Origin: Actinomyces sp. oral taxon 448 str. F0400
GTDB taxonomy: Bacteria > Actinomycetota > Actinomycetes > Actinomycetales > Actinomycetaceae
Direction of reading: 5' to 3'
Assembly (NCBI RefSeq): GCF_000220835.1
Contig: NZ_GL985606.1
Coordinates: 2,417,480-2,481,479, forward strand
DNA: 64,000 bases
Below the pieces are notes generated by a model. That model was not told the DNA's origin. It did not search any database and saw only the letters and a program-made list of their open reading frames with translations. Numbering within the stretch: position 1 is the stretch's first letter; each line of letters opens with the position of its first letter. A program made the position numbers and the translations under genes. Shown here piece after piece: positions 43,063-51,214 of this stretch.

Positions 43063-44529
43063 CTACTCCCCCTCCAGGCGGAACAGGTCCTCAGTGGTCT
43101 CGGGGCGCAGCACCCAGCCCTGCTCGCCGTCGGCCACCCAGGCCACGCCGGGCCGGGTGAACAGGTTGTAACTCGATGCCATGGACCGTCCGTAGGCGCC
43201 GGTCGCCGGAACGGCCAGCACATCGCCCACCGCGAGATCGCCGGGCAGGTCGACGTCGCGCACGACGACATCGCCGCTCTCGCAGTGCTTGCCGACCACA
43301 CGGGCGCGCACCAGCCCCGCGGCGGGATCAGAACGGCGACCCGCGATCAGCGCCGTATAGGCGGCGCCGTACAGGGCGGGGCGGATATTGTCGCTCATAC
43401 CGCCGTCGACGCTGACGTACAGGCGGCCGGCGCCGTCGCCCAGCTCGACGCGCTTGAGGCCGGTGACCGTGTACAGGGTGACGGTGGTGGGACCGACGAC
43501 GCTGCGACCCGGCTCGACCGATACGCGCGGTACAGCATCGCCCAAGTCGGCGCAGATGCCGCGCACAGCCTCGGCCAGGGCGCGCGCCACCTGTGCGGCG
43601 CTCGGCGCTACGGGATCGGCTCCAGTGTAGGCAATGCCGTAGCCGCCGCCGAGGTCGACCTCCTCGCACAGTGCCCCGGCGGCGTCGGGGTGGGCGTGGC
43701 GCATCCGCAGGACGATGCCGACCGCCTCCCGGAAGCCGGCCAGATCGAAGATCTGAGAGCCGATGTGGGAGTGAAGGCCGGCGAGCCGCAACTCGGGAGC
43801 GGCGTGGACGGCCTCAATGGCGCGAGCGGCTTGGCCGGAGACGACCGAGACGCCGAACTTCTGGTCCTCATGACCGGTGGAGATGAACTCGTGCCCGCCG
43901 GCATGGACGCCGGTGGTCAGGCGCAGCATGACGACGCCGGTCTCACCGTGGGCGTAAACACCGGCCTCGCGCAACTGGCGCACGGCCCGAGTCGCGAGCG
44001 CGACCTCATCGAGTGAGTCCAGGACGAGGTGGCCGACCCGGTGGCTCAGGGCCGTACGAATCTCGTCGAGAGTCTTGCCGTTGCCGTGCAGGCCGAGGCG
44101 GGCGGCGCGCGATGCGGCCCGCTCGCCGTCGACGGCGACCAGCCCGGCCAAGCCGACGGCGAGTTCGATTCGGCTGGCGGTATCGATGCCCATGCCCTGC
44201 TCCAGGACGGTGCGGGCCACCCGCGTGGAGAGGAAGGCCTTGCCGGCGTAGAAGGCCTCGCCGCCGTTCATGCCGTAGTCGGGCCAGAACTCCTCGGCCA
44301 TGGCGGCACTCCAGGTGGCGGCGCGACCGCGCAGGTCCGCCTCGTCCAGGACGAAGACGGGGGTGGGGGCCTCGGCCAGGATCTCGGTCAAGCAGCGCCC
44401 GCCGATACGCAAAGAGCCGTCGTCGCCGCGACGGGCGGTCGAGGGCCACAGGTCGGGGCGCTCATCGGGCTCGGGGGCGATAAGGGAGCCGAGCGGGGCC
44501 TCCCCCGCCGGCACGGACACGGTGGTCAT
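43063..44529 (-). CDS. lysA: Diaminopimelate decarboxylase
   Basis: A 488-residue PLP enzyme, fold-type III. The PLP lysine lies in EAFYAGKAFLS; LHSHIGSQIFD is the conserved HIGSQ; the Gly-rich phosphate loop is EVDLGGGYGIAY; VGKHCESGDV contains the active-site Cys donated across the dimer. It makes lysine from meso-DAP. ATG 44529 begins MTTVSVPAGE, preceded by GGAGGAG-like sequence. The N-terminal extension (about 50 residues) is common in actinobacterial LysA. It follows argS by 48 bp. Confidence 0.96.
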   Translation of the reverse strand: MTTVSVPAGEAPLGSLIAPEPDERPDLWPSTARRGDDGSLRIGGRCLTEILAEAPTPVFVLDEADLRGRAATWSAAMAEEFWPDYGMNGGEAFYAGKAFLSTRVARTVLEQGMGIDTASRIELAVGLAGLVAVDGERAASRAARLGLHGNGKTLDEIRTALSHRVGHLVLDSLDEVALATRAVRQLREAGVYAHGETGVVMLRLTTGVHAGGHEFISTGHEDQKFGVSVVSGQAARAIEAVHAAPELRLAGLHSHIGSQIFDLAGFREAVGIVLRMRHAHPDAAGALCEEVDLGGGYGIAYTGADPVAPSAAQVARALAEAVRGICADLGDAVPRVSVEPGRSVVGPTTVTLYTVTGLKRVELGDGAGRLYVSVDGGMSDNIRPALYGAAYTALIAGRRSDPAAGLVRARVVGKHCESGDVVVRDVDLPGDLAVGDVLAVPATGAYGRSMASSYNLFTRPGVAWVADGEQGWVLRPETTEDLFRLEGE

Positions 44530-44577
44530 AACTCCTCCTTCAGACGTCGGCACTACCGGTGCGGGTGCGCCTACCGG

Positions 44578-46254
44578 TCACATGCGCTCGGGCGCGCTGA
44601 CGCCCAGCAGGGACAAGCCGTTGGCGATGACCTGGGACACGGCGTCATTGAGCCACAGGCGGGCGACATGGCCGGGCGCGACCGGATCGTTCCCGCGGGG
44701 GGTGACGCGGGTGGCGGCGTACCACGTGTGATAAGCGGCCGCGAGCTCCTCGAGATAGCGAGCCACACGGTGCTGCTCGCGCAGGCTCGCGGCCTGGGCG
44801 ACGACCGCCGGGAACCGGGCGAGGGCGCCCAGCAGAGCCGAGTCCGCCGGGTCGTCCAGCGCCGCCGGGGAGAAACCGGATCGGCGGGTCACGCCGTGCT
44901 CGGCGGCGTTGCGGGCCACGTTGCGGGTTCGCGCGTGGGCGTACTGAACGTAGTAGACGGGGTTCTCGTTGGACGTGGAGGCCAGCAGATCCAGGTCGAT
45001 GTCGATGGCGGAGTCCATGGATGAGCGGGCCAGGGCGTAGCGGGCAGCGTCCACTCCCACGGCGGAGACCAGGTCGTCCAGGGTGACGATGGTGCCGGCG
45101 CGCTTGGACATGCGCACGGGCGCCCCGTCCTTGATCAGGTTGACGAGCTGGCCGATGAGGATCTGCATGTTGACGCCCGGCTCGTCGCCGAAGGCCGCGC
45201 ACATCGCCATCATGCGGCCGATGTAGCCGTGGTGGTCGGCGCCCAGCAGGTAGATGGCGCAGTCGGCGCCGCGCGAGCGCTTGTCCAGGTAGTAGGCCAC
45301 GTCCGCGGCGAAGTAGGCGGCCTCGCCGTCGGACTTGATGAGGACCCGATCCTTGTCATCGCCGAAGACGGTGGTGCGCAGCCAGGTGGCGCCGTCTCGC
45401 TCGACGATCATGCCCCGCCCCCGCAGGCGGTCGATGGCGGCGAGCACGGCACCAGACGAGTGCAGGGAGTCCTCATGGAAGAAGACGTCGAAGTCCGAGC
45501 GGAAGGCGTGCAGTTCAGCCTTGACGGCGGCGAACATGAGGTCGACGCCGCGAGCGCGGAAGACCTCCGTCGCCTCCGCGTCGGGCAGGCCGGCGGGGTC
45601 GGGGCGGCCGGCGGCGACCTCGTCGGCGGCGACCTGACGCGCGATCTCGACGATGTAGGCGCCACCGTAGCCGTCCTCGGGGGTGTCCCGGCCGCGGGCC
45701 GAGGCGAGTAGCGAGCGGGCGAAGCGGTCGATCTGGGTGCCGTGATCGTTGAAGTAGTATTCGCGGGTCACGGCGGCCCCGCAGGCGGAGAGCACGCGAG
45801 CCAGGGAGTCGCCGACGGCGGCCCACCGGGCGCCGCCCAGGTGAACGGGGCCCGTGGGGTTGGCGGAGACGTATTCGAGGTTGATGCTCTGACCCGCGAG
45901 GGTCTGGTTGCACCCGTACGCTTCGCCCGCCTCCACGATGGTGCGGGCGAGTTCGCCGGCGGCCCCGGCGTCCAGGCGGACGTTGAGGAAACCGGGTCCG
46001 GCCACCTGCACGGAGGCGATACCGTCGACCTCGGCCAGGCGGGGGGCGAGCAGGTCGGCCAGTGCCCGCGGCTCGGTGCCGGCCTTCCTGGCCAGCTGCA
46101 TGGCGACGTTGGTGGACCAGTCACCGTGGTCGCGGCTGCGGGGCCGCTCGACTCGAGGAAGCGGCACCTCCTGGGGGCTCAGGGCGAGAGAGCCGTCGGC
46201 GACGGCGCTGGTCAGGATGGTGCGGATCGCTTCAGCGAGCTCTTCGGGAGTCAC
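44578..46254 (-). CDS. argS: Arginyl-tRNA synthetase
   Basis: A 558-residue class-I synthetase. The N-terminal Add-1 domain (to about residue 100) is followed by the catalytic core with [15 protein letters not shown], where HLGG replaces the HIGH signature, and MSKRAGT as the KMSKS equivalent. A DALR anticodon-binding domain is C-terminal. The GTG start at 46254 ([10 protein letters not shown]) gives normal length. No Shine-Dalgarno is evident, but TAACCT lies seven bases upstream, so the message may be leaderless. It is the first gene of the argS-lysA unit. Confidence 0.96.
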   Translation of the reverse strand: MTPEELAEAIRTILTSAVADGSLALSPQEVPLPRVERPRSRDHGDWSTNVAMQLARKAGTEPRALADLLAPRLAEVDGIASVQVAGPGFLNVRLDAGAAGELARTIVEAGEAYGCNQTLAGQSINLEYVSANPTGPVHLGGARWAAVGDSLARVLSACGAAVTREYYFNDHGTQIDRFARSLLASARGRDTPEDGYGGAYIVEIARQVAADEVAAGRPDPAGLPDAEATEVFRARGVDLMFAAVKAELHAFRSDFDVFFHEDSLHSSGAVLAAIDRLRGRGMIVERDGATWLRTTVFGDDKDRVLIKSDGEAAYFAADVAYYLDKRSRGADCAIYLLGADHHGYIGRMMAMCAAFGDEPGVNMQILIGQLVNLIKDGAPVRMSKRAGTIVTLDDLVSAVGVDAARYALARSSMDSAIDIDLDLLASTSNENPVYYVQYAHARTRNVARNAAEHGVTRRSGFSPAALDDPADSALLGALARFPAVVAQAASLREQHRVARYLEELAAAYHTWYAATRVTPRGNDPVAPGHVARLWLNDAVSQVIANGLSLLGVSAPERM

Positions 46255-46475
46255 GGGGCATAGGTTAGCGGAGCGGCACAAGGGCGTATTCCGAGAGCGA
46301 GCCGCGGAAGTCGCGCGGCGAGAGGCTCTCAGGAGACATTGCTCCGTCCTCGGACCCCGCTGTTGGCGAACCGGTCCCAGACCGCGGCGCATCGGCATCT
46401 CGCGCTCCAATCGTCGTAGCTGCCGCGGGGGCGAGTCGACGGATCGATGAGAGGACGCTGGAGCGCCGGACGCGC

Positions 46476-46498
46476 TAGAATTTTCGGAGAACCTAAAA
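46476..46498 (+). promoter_or_regulatory. mntH promoter with palindromic metal-box candidate
   Basis: TAGAAT (46476-46481) is a good -10. It runs into TTTTcGG-agaa-CCtAAAA (46481-46498), an 18-bp palindrome with one mismatch pair, in an AT-rich island. DtxR/MntR-family boxes have this AT-armed form, and mntH is a typical target, so manganese- or iron-dependent repression is likely. The site does not match a textbook box exactly. Confidence 0.55.
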
Positions 46499-46545
46499 CT
46501 CGCGGCCGGCTTCCGCCCCGCGTGCTCCGACAAGGCCATGCCATC

Positions 46546-47970
46546 ATGCTCGACGACTCCCACGCCCCCTCCGCCGGCCTCCCCGGGCCCGATCCATCAT
46601 CCGGGCCCGCACCCGTGGCGGACGGACCCGACGCCGTCGCACGCATCGCACGTGCCCACGCACCCGCACTGCGGCCCGCACCCGCGCGCCACCGCCTGCT
46701 CGCACTTCTCGGCCCGGCCTTCGTCGCCGCCGTCGCCTACGTCGACCCCGGCAACGTCGCCGCGAACATCACGGCCGGCGCCCGCTACGGTTACGCCCTC
46801 GTATGGGTTCTCGTGCTGGCCAACGTCATGGCGGTCCTCATCCAGTACCAGAGCGCCAAGCTCGGCATCGTCACCGGCCGCTCGCTGCCGCAGCTGCTGC
46901 GGAGTCGGCTCGGGCACCGCAGCCGGCTGGCCTTCTTCGCCCAGGCCGAACTAGTGGCCGTGGCCACGGACCTGGCGGAAGTGATCGGCGGTGCCATCGC
47001 CCTCAACCTCCTGGTCGGCACGCCGCTGCTGGTGGGAGGCTGCATCATCGGCGCGATCTCACTGCTCCTCCTGGCCGTCCAGCAGCGCCGCAGCCAGCGG
47101 ACCTTCGAAGGACTGATCATCGGTCTGCTCGTCATCGTCACGATCGGCTTCGTCGGCGGTCTCCTCGCCGCTCCGCCCGACTGGGGTCACGTGGCGTACG
47201 GTCTCGTTCCTCGCCTGGAAGGCACCGACTCTCTGCTCGTGGCCGCCTCCATGCTCGGCGCCACCGTCATGCCGCACGCCATCTACCTTCACTCCTCCCT
47301 CGTGCGCGACCATCACGGCGGGACGGGCGAGCAGGCAGAGCCACAGAGCCGAGACCCGGCCGCCGGAGCCGCACAGGCGGGGTCGCGGGACGGAGTCGGA
47401 AAACGGCGAGCCAGGATCGCGCGCCTCGTGCGGGCCACACGCGTCGACGTCGTATGGGCGCTCGGACTGGCCGGAATGGTCAACATCGCACTGCTGCTCC
47501 TGGCCGCCTCCGCCCTGTCGGGGGCCGAGGGCACCGACACGATCGAAGGGGCCCATGCGGCGATCACCGCCTCGCTGGGCGCGGGGGTGGGAGTCGTCTT
47601 CGCCGTCGGACTCCTGGCCTCGGGACTCGCCTCAACGTCGGTGGGCGCCTACGCCGGAGCCGAGATCATGGACGGTCTGCTGCACGTGCGCATTCCAATT
47701 CTCCTGCAGCGGCTGCTCACCCTCATTCCGGCGCTGCTCATCCTGGCGGCGGGCACCGAACCCACCTGGGCCCTCGTCGTCAGCCAGGTCGTGCTGTCCT
47801 TCGGCATCCCCTTCGCACTCGTGCCGCTGGTGGGACTGACCGGGTCGCGCCCGGTCATGGGCCGGTGGCGCGACGGCGCCGCACTGCGCTGGACCAGCCG
47901 CGGCTGCGCCGCACTCATCATCGCGCTCAATCTGGCCCTCATCTGGCTGACGCTGACGGGACGAGGCTGA
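46546..47970 (+). CDS. mntH: NRAMP-family Mn2+/Fe2+ transporter
   Basis: A 474-residue proton-coupled divalent-metal importer with about 11 membrane segments. The two metal-site motifs are present: VDPGNVAAN (DPGN at residues 67-70, TM1) and [13 protein letters not shown] (MPH, TM6). An Ala/Pro-rich N-terminal tail of about 50 residues and a charged cytoplasmic insert after TM6 ([14 protein letters not shown]) are additions to the core. ATG 46546 was chosen as the last Met before the conserved region; the true start could be slightly upstream. It is divergent from argS. Confidence 0.93.
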   Translation: MLDDSHAPSAGLPGPDPSSGPAPVADGPDAVARIARAHAPALRPAPARHRLLALLGPAFVAAVAYVDPGNVAANITAGARYGYALVWVLVLANVMAVLIQYQSAKLGIVTGRSLPQLLRSRLGHRSRLAFFAQAELVAVATDLAEVIGGAIALNLLVGTPLLVGGCIIGAISLLLLAVQQRRSQRTFEGLIIGLLVIVTIGFVGGLLAAPPDWGHVAYGLVPRLEGTDSLLVAASMLGATVMPHAIYLHSSLVRDHHGGTGEQAEPQSRDPAAGAAQAGSRDGVGKRRARIARLVRATRVDVVWALGLAGMVNIALLLLAASALSGAEGTDTIEGAHAAITASLGAGVGVVFAVGLLASGLASTSVGAYAGAEIMDGLLHVRIPILLQRLLTLIPALLILAAGTEPTWALVVSQVVLSFGIPFALVPLVGLTGSRPVMGRWRDGAALRWTSRGCAALIIALNLALIWLTLTGRG

Positions 47971-48076
47971 AGGCGGCGCAGCAGCAGCGGGGGCTGCCCG
48001 TTCTCGGGCCAGGTCTCGCACCGGGGCCGCTCAGGATTCGGTCCGCAGACCGAGCGCTGGTACAGTTCCGCCTCGG

Positions 48077-48149
48077 GCCCCGGTAGCTCAGTGGATAGAG
48101 CGTCTGCCTCCGGAGCAGAAGGCCGCAGGTTCGAATCCTGTCCGGGGCA
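48077..48149 (+). tRNA. tRNA-Arg (anticodon CCG)
   Basis: A complete cloverleaf: acceptor GCCCCGG/CCGGGGC, D-arm GCTC...GAGC, anticodon stem TCTGC/GCAGA with loop CTCCGGA (anticodon CCG, reading CGG), and T-arm GCAGG-TTCGAAT-CCTGT. Discriminator A; the terminal CCA is not encoded. Its 3' half is the integration site of the element to the right. Confidence 0.96.
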
Positions 48150-48151
48150 CC
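48112..48151 (+). other. attL (3' half of tRNA-Arg)
   Basis: The sequence from GGAGCAGAA through GCACC recurs at 56615-56654 with about three mismatches; the central 23 bases (48123-48145) are identical. The intact tRNA at this end implies that the element brought its own 3' tRNA end. Confidence 0.8.
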
Positions 48152-48212
48152 GCATCTCCTCCGCCCGGGCCCACCGCCCCTCCCCGCGGCGGTGGGCGCC
48201 ACCGGCCCGGTG

Positions 48213-48383
48213 GGGCAGCAGAGATGCTGGATCAACGCCGAGAAACTCGCCGGTCCGAATCAAGTCCTCCGCACTCCATATGATCGTTCCGCAGATCTTC
48301 CTACCTACCGCTGGGCCGGTAATCCCCAGATGGTGCGCAAGGCCCCACCGAATCGCACGACGGACGAAAAGACCCTCATTCAC
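48213..48383 (-). pseudogene. XRE-type helix-turn-helix fragment
   Basis: Read from GTG 48383, about 57 codons give LAHHLGITGPAVGRKICGTIIWSAEDLIRTGEFLGVDPASLL. This matches the second half of Cro/C1-type HTH domains of phage and ICE regulators (recognition helix then WSAEDLIRxAxxLGV). The first helix is degenerate (VRRAIRWG directly joined), suggesting an internal deletion. The frame then runs into the tRNA without a natural stop. It could be the remnant of the element's control or excision regulator. Confidence 0.5.
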
Positions 48384-48437
48384 GGTGAAGCTGATCGCCT
48401 CATCGGCGGTGCAAGTACCACTACCACTCAGGAGTAC

Positions 48438-49293
48438 ATGTCACCGCGTGAGGCAACCGCCTTCCTGAAGTTGCCGTCCGTGACCGCAAGGACGCTACGG
48501 GCCCGGACCCGCGCAGGCGAGACACCGGTGCTCGCGGCCCAGGACGGTGAGGAGCTTCGGTGTCTGATCCTGGAGGCGATCGACGCCGGGTGATGCGGGC
48601 CGGCGGCGGAGGTGATCGCCCGCAGCCTGGTGCTGGCGGCGGATACCAGGTTGTCGAAGATGGTGCGGCAGGGCGTGGTGTGCTCGCGGATGAGCCGGGA
48701 CGAGACGGTGATGGACACGATCTCGTGGACATGGGAGGCGCTGCGGGAAAGTACCGGGGAGATCGTAGGAGCGGGTAGCCCGTGGGCAATGTGGACGGTG
48801 ATCACTGAGAGGGCCGCCAGGGCGGGACGGGACAATGTCCTGCCTGCGGGGGTGAGAGATCGGCAGCTCACCGGCTGGCTGGAATCGCGGGCAATGTCCC
48901 GCCTGCAGGGGTGAGGGTGGATGCGGTGGATCCGTCTTTGATGCCCGAGGGGGTTGGGCTTCTTGGTGAGGTGTCTGTGGATGCGGTGGCTTTGGATGAT
49001 TTTGAGGGGGTGTTGTCGGCGTTGGTTGCGGCTGGGATGGATGAGACGGCTGCTTGGCCGGGACCAGGCGGGTGGCTGAGCTGGCGGTGCTGCGGGAGGC
49101 GTCTCGGCGGCATATCGCGGCGGCTGAGGATGCGCGTTTGGAGGATCTGGGGGTCTGCGCGTCGTGCGCGAGGACGTGGATGACCATGCTGGTGGGGTCC
49201 AGGCGGGGGACGCGGGCATCGTTGTTGGAGATGGGGTCGGAGGGGCTGGGCGGTCTGACGAGCAGAGTGGTTCAGGAGTACCGGGACGCCTGA
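48438..49293 (+). pseudogene. Unrecognised element gene, one nonsense codon and frameshifts
   Basis: From ATG 48438 (AGGAG just upstream) one frame reads MSPREATAFLKLPSV, then hits TGA at 48591. The same frame resumes directly as GPAAEVIARSLVLAAD...WTWEALRESTGEI to 48914. Coding-like sequence continues in a second frame (SLMPEGVGLLGEVSVDAVALDDFEG) and, after another shift near 49050, a third (RVAELAVLREASRRHIAAAEDARLEDLGVCASCARTW) to 49293. Together this suggests a decayed gene or two adjacent decayed genes. No family is recognised. Confidence 0.5.
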
Positions 49294-49439
49294 TTCAGCG
49301 GCGCTAGTCACGTCTTGAGGCAGGGTGTCACGCTGTCACCCTGCTCTGCCGGCGGGATCGGGATGGTTCAGTGGTGCTGGTTACATTTCAGAGCAGGGTG
49401 CCGCCCTGTCACCCTGCTCTGTCGACGGGATCGGGGTGG
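49294..49439. repeat. Two tandem 73-bp repeats, each with an internal palindrome
   Basis: Unit 1 (49294-49366) and unit 2 (49367-49439) are head to tail, exactly 73 bp each and about 78% identical, with most differences being transitions. Each holds GCAGGGTG...CACCCTGC; in unit 2 the arms are GAGCAGGGTG/CACCCTGCTC. They lie between convergent decayed genes. They may be a duplicated terminator, or part of an origin or transfer site. Confidence 0.8.
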
Positions 49440-49587
49440 TGCAGCTCGTTGAGGGTGAGGGAGTCGTAGAGGGCGCCAGGGCGGCGTTGTAGCGAGACTC
49501 GTGCAGGAGGCAGTAGGAGGGCTTGCGGTCGGGGTGGTTGCCTCGGGCGACCGCCCAGTGGTGGTGCACCTCTGCTCTGACGGCCAT
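49409..49587 (-). pseudogene. Small unrecognised gene, frameshifted
   Basis: From ATG 49587 the frame reads MAVRAEVHHHWAVARGNHPD, then HESRYNAA. One missing base near 49475-49480 would join it to ALYDSLTLNELHHPDPVDRAG, ending at 49409 inside the second 73-bp repeat. About 60 residues; no family recognised. AGGGG lies about ten bases upstream. Confidence 0.45.
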
Positions 49588-49708
49588 GCTCGTTTCCCCT
49601 GGTTTCCGCGTCTTTTCCTGTGTGGCCAGCACCGCGGTACCGGAGGGTCATAGCCTCCTCTTCTCGTTCCGGGCGGGTGGTGTGCGCGCACATTCTACGT
49701 GTGGGGTA

Positions 49709-50281
49709 TGGGAAGTAATCCGTGGGTACAGGAGCCCGCGCCGCCCGAGCCGGTCGGCGACGGCGAGGAGGCGCTGAGGGTGGACTACCGCCGGTGGGCC
49801 GCTGGGGCCGAGGTGACAGCGTCGCGGCGACTGGGACGCGTAAGCGCCGGGGGGACGGGTCTGTGAGTCGTCGGGACTCATGGCGGGTCGGGCGCCTCGA
49901 CGTGGGCGGGTCTGCTGGATGCGGGGGACGCGGGCCAGTCGTGGCCGGTGCCGGCCGCGGCCGGGGACGGGGTGCGGGCGGTGGTGACGGCGCGCACTTG
50001 TGCCGCCGGGTTGGAGGCCGCTCGGGCCGCGACCGTGGAGTGGGTCGAGGGGGCATGCCCGGAGGTCGAGCTGGTGAGGCTGCTGCTGGGAGCGGACGCT
50101 CCCGGCAGACGCCCCAAGGCCCTTCAAGGCTCGTCCGCGACGTGTCGGGGCCTTCCCCCTGGTGCTGGGGGTGCCGTGGCAGCCGACCTGGAAGCTGACT
50201 CGGCCCGGCGAGGCGCCCCGGTCGCTGCGCGTACGTCGGATCACCAAGACCATCAACAACAGTGGAAGGAAGAACTCATGA
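49709..50281 (+). pseudogene. DUF6668-like P-loop protein remnant of conjugative element
   Basis: Three frames hold pieces of one protein. The N-terminal MGSNPWVQEPAPPEPVGDGEE begins at 49709, the middle-to-C-terminal VRAVVTARTCAAGLEAARAA through LLLGADAPGRRPKAL follows, and the tail GVPWQPTWKLTRPGEAPRS ends at TGA 50279-50281. The Walker-A-containing middle is missing, so an internal deletion plus at least two frameshifts have occurred. Genes of this type sit directly upstream of a TrbC-like gene in actinobacterial ICEs, which is the order here. The family name is from memory and needs a profile search. Confidence 0.55.
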
Positions 50282-51214
50282 ATGATGTCATGTTAGGTGC
50301 GGTGGCGTCCCTGCACGGCGGAGCGTGGCGGGCCGGCCTGGGCGGGATGGATTCAGGTCCTGTCGCGCCTCCCGGCGTGGACACCAAGACGGACATGCTG
50401 CTGGGCTGGGCGAAGTGGGCGTGTTATGCGATCTGCGTCTTCGGGCTCATCTACGTCGCCTCTTGTCTTGGTTTCGCCAACCGTCGGGGCGAGGGCGAGG
50501 ACAGCGCCAAGTCCCTCGCTTTCGTCCTGTCCGGCGCGATCCTGTGCGGTGCCGCCGGCGGGCGGAGCAGCAATAGTGGTAGTCCGTTGTTCTTGCCTCG
50601 GTTCGTGGCCGCTGTCGTGTTCCTGGTGGTGCTCGCTCTGGGCGCCTGGATCGTCGGCGAGCGCCTGATCGGCGGCGGTGCAGAAGGTTCAGCGTCGCCG
50701 TCGGCGGTGCCGGCGCCGTCGGCCATGGTGATGGGGCTCAACGGGCTGGGCAAGTCGACTCTGATCCGGCGGATCATGCCGGGCCTAGCCAACCGTGGGA
50801 TCCACAGGGCGTTGCTTCAGAGTGCGCACGAGAGCAAGAAGAACATGATCGTCTCCTTGATTCACATCGTGCGTCCTCAGGCGCCCACCGACCGGGAGGA
50901 GGTGATTCTGAATGCCGCGGTGCGGATCCTGGAGGAGCGTGGCGGGGCGCCGGTGCTGGCTGACGCGGGTGTGGCACCGCGTCGGCATTACAACGTGATT
51001 ATGGACGAGATGTGGCGCATTATGCGCGCCTCGTCGGGTCTGGTGGACCGGATCGACGCCCTGACGCGCACGAATCGGTCGGTGGGTGTGGGGCAGATGT
51101 TGTGCACTTGACGCCCCAGGGTGGCCGTTCCACCTGCACCTAGCCGACTCCGAGCTGGATATCAACAACACGAACAAGCGGTGGACGATGACCGCCGCCG
51201 AAGGGGATGAGTAG
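50278..51214 (+). pseudogene. Chimeric remnant: TrbC-like membrane protein joined to VirB4-like ATPase pieces
   Basis: From ATG 50278 (ATGA overlap with the previous stop) an open frame of 277 codons runs to 51111. Residues 1-95 look like a small two-helix TrbC/VirB2-like conjugation protein (WAKWACYAICVFGLIYVASC). It then passes into a different membrane segment (FVAAVVFLVVLALGAWIVGE), and next into ATPase pieces: MGLNGLGKSTLIRRI (Walker A) and NVIMDEMWRIMRAS (Walker B region). After the stop a second frame gives HLHLADSELDINNTNKRWTM to TAG 51212-51214, a VirB4-type C-terminus. Joined fragments imply several internal deletions and one late frameshift. Confidence 0.6.

Noticed and set aside
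47649-48383. A minus-strand frame containing CPGQDSNLRPSAPEADALS across the tRNA
   Set aside because: This is the well-known spurious peptide from reading a tRNA gene backwards. Only the segment upstream of the tRNA (48213-48383) has HTH-like content.
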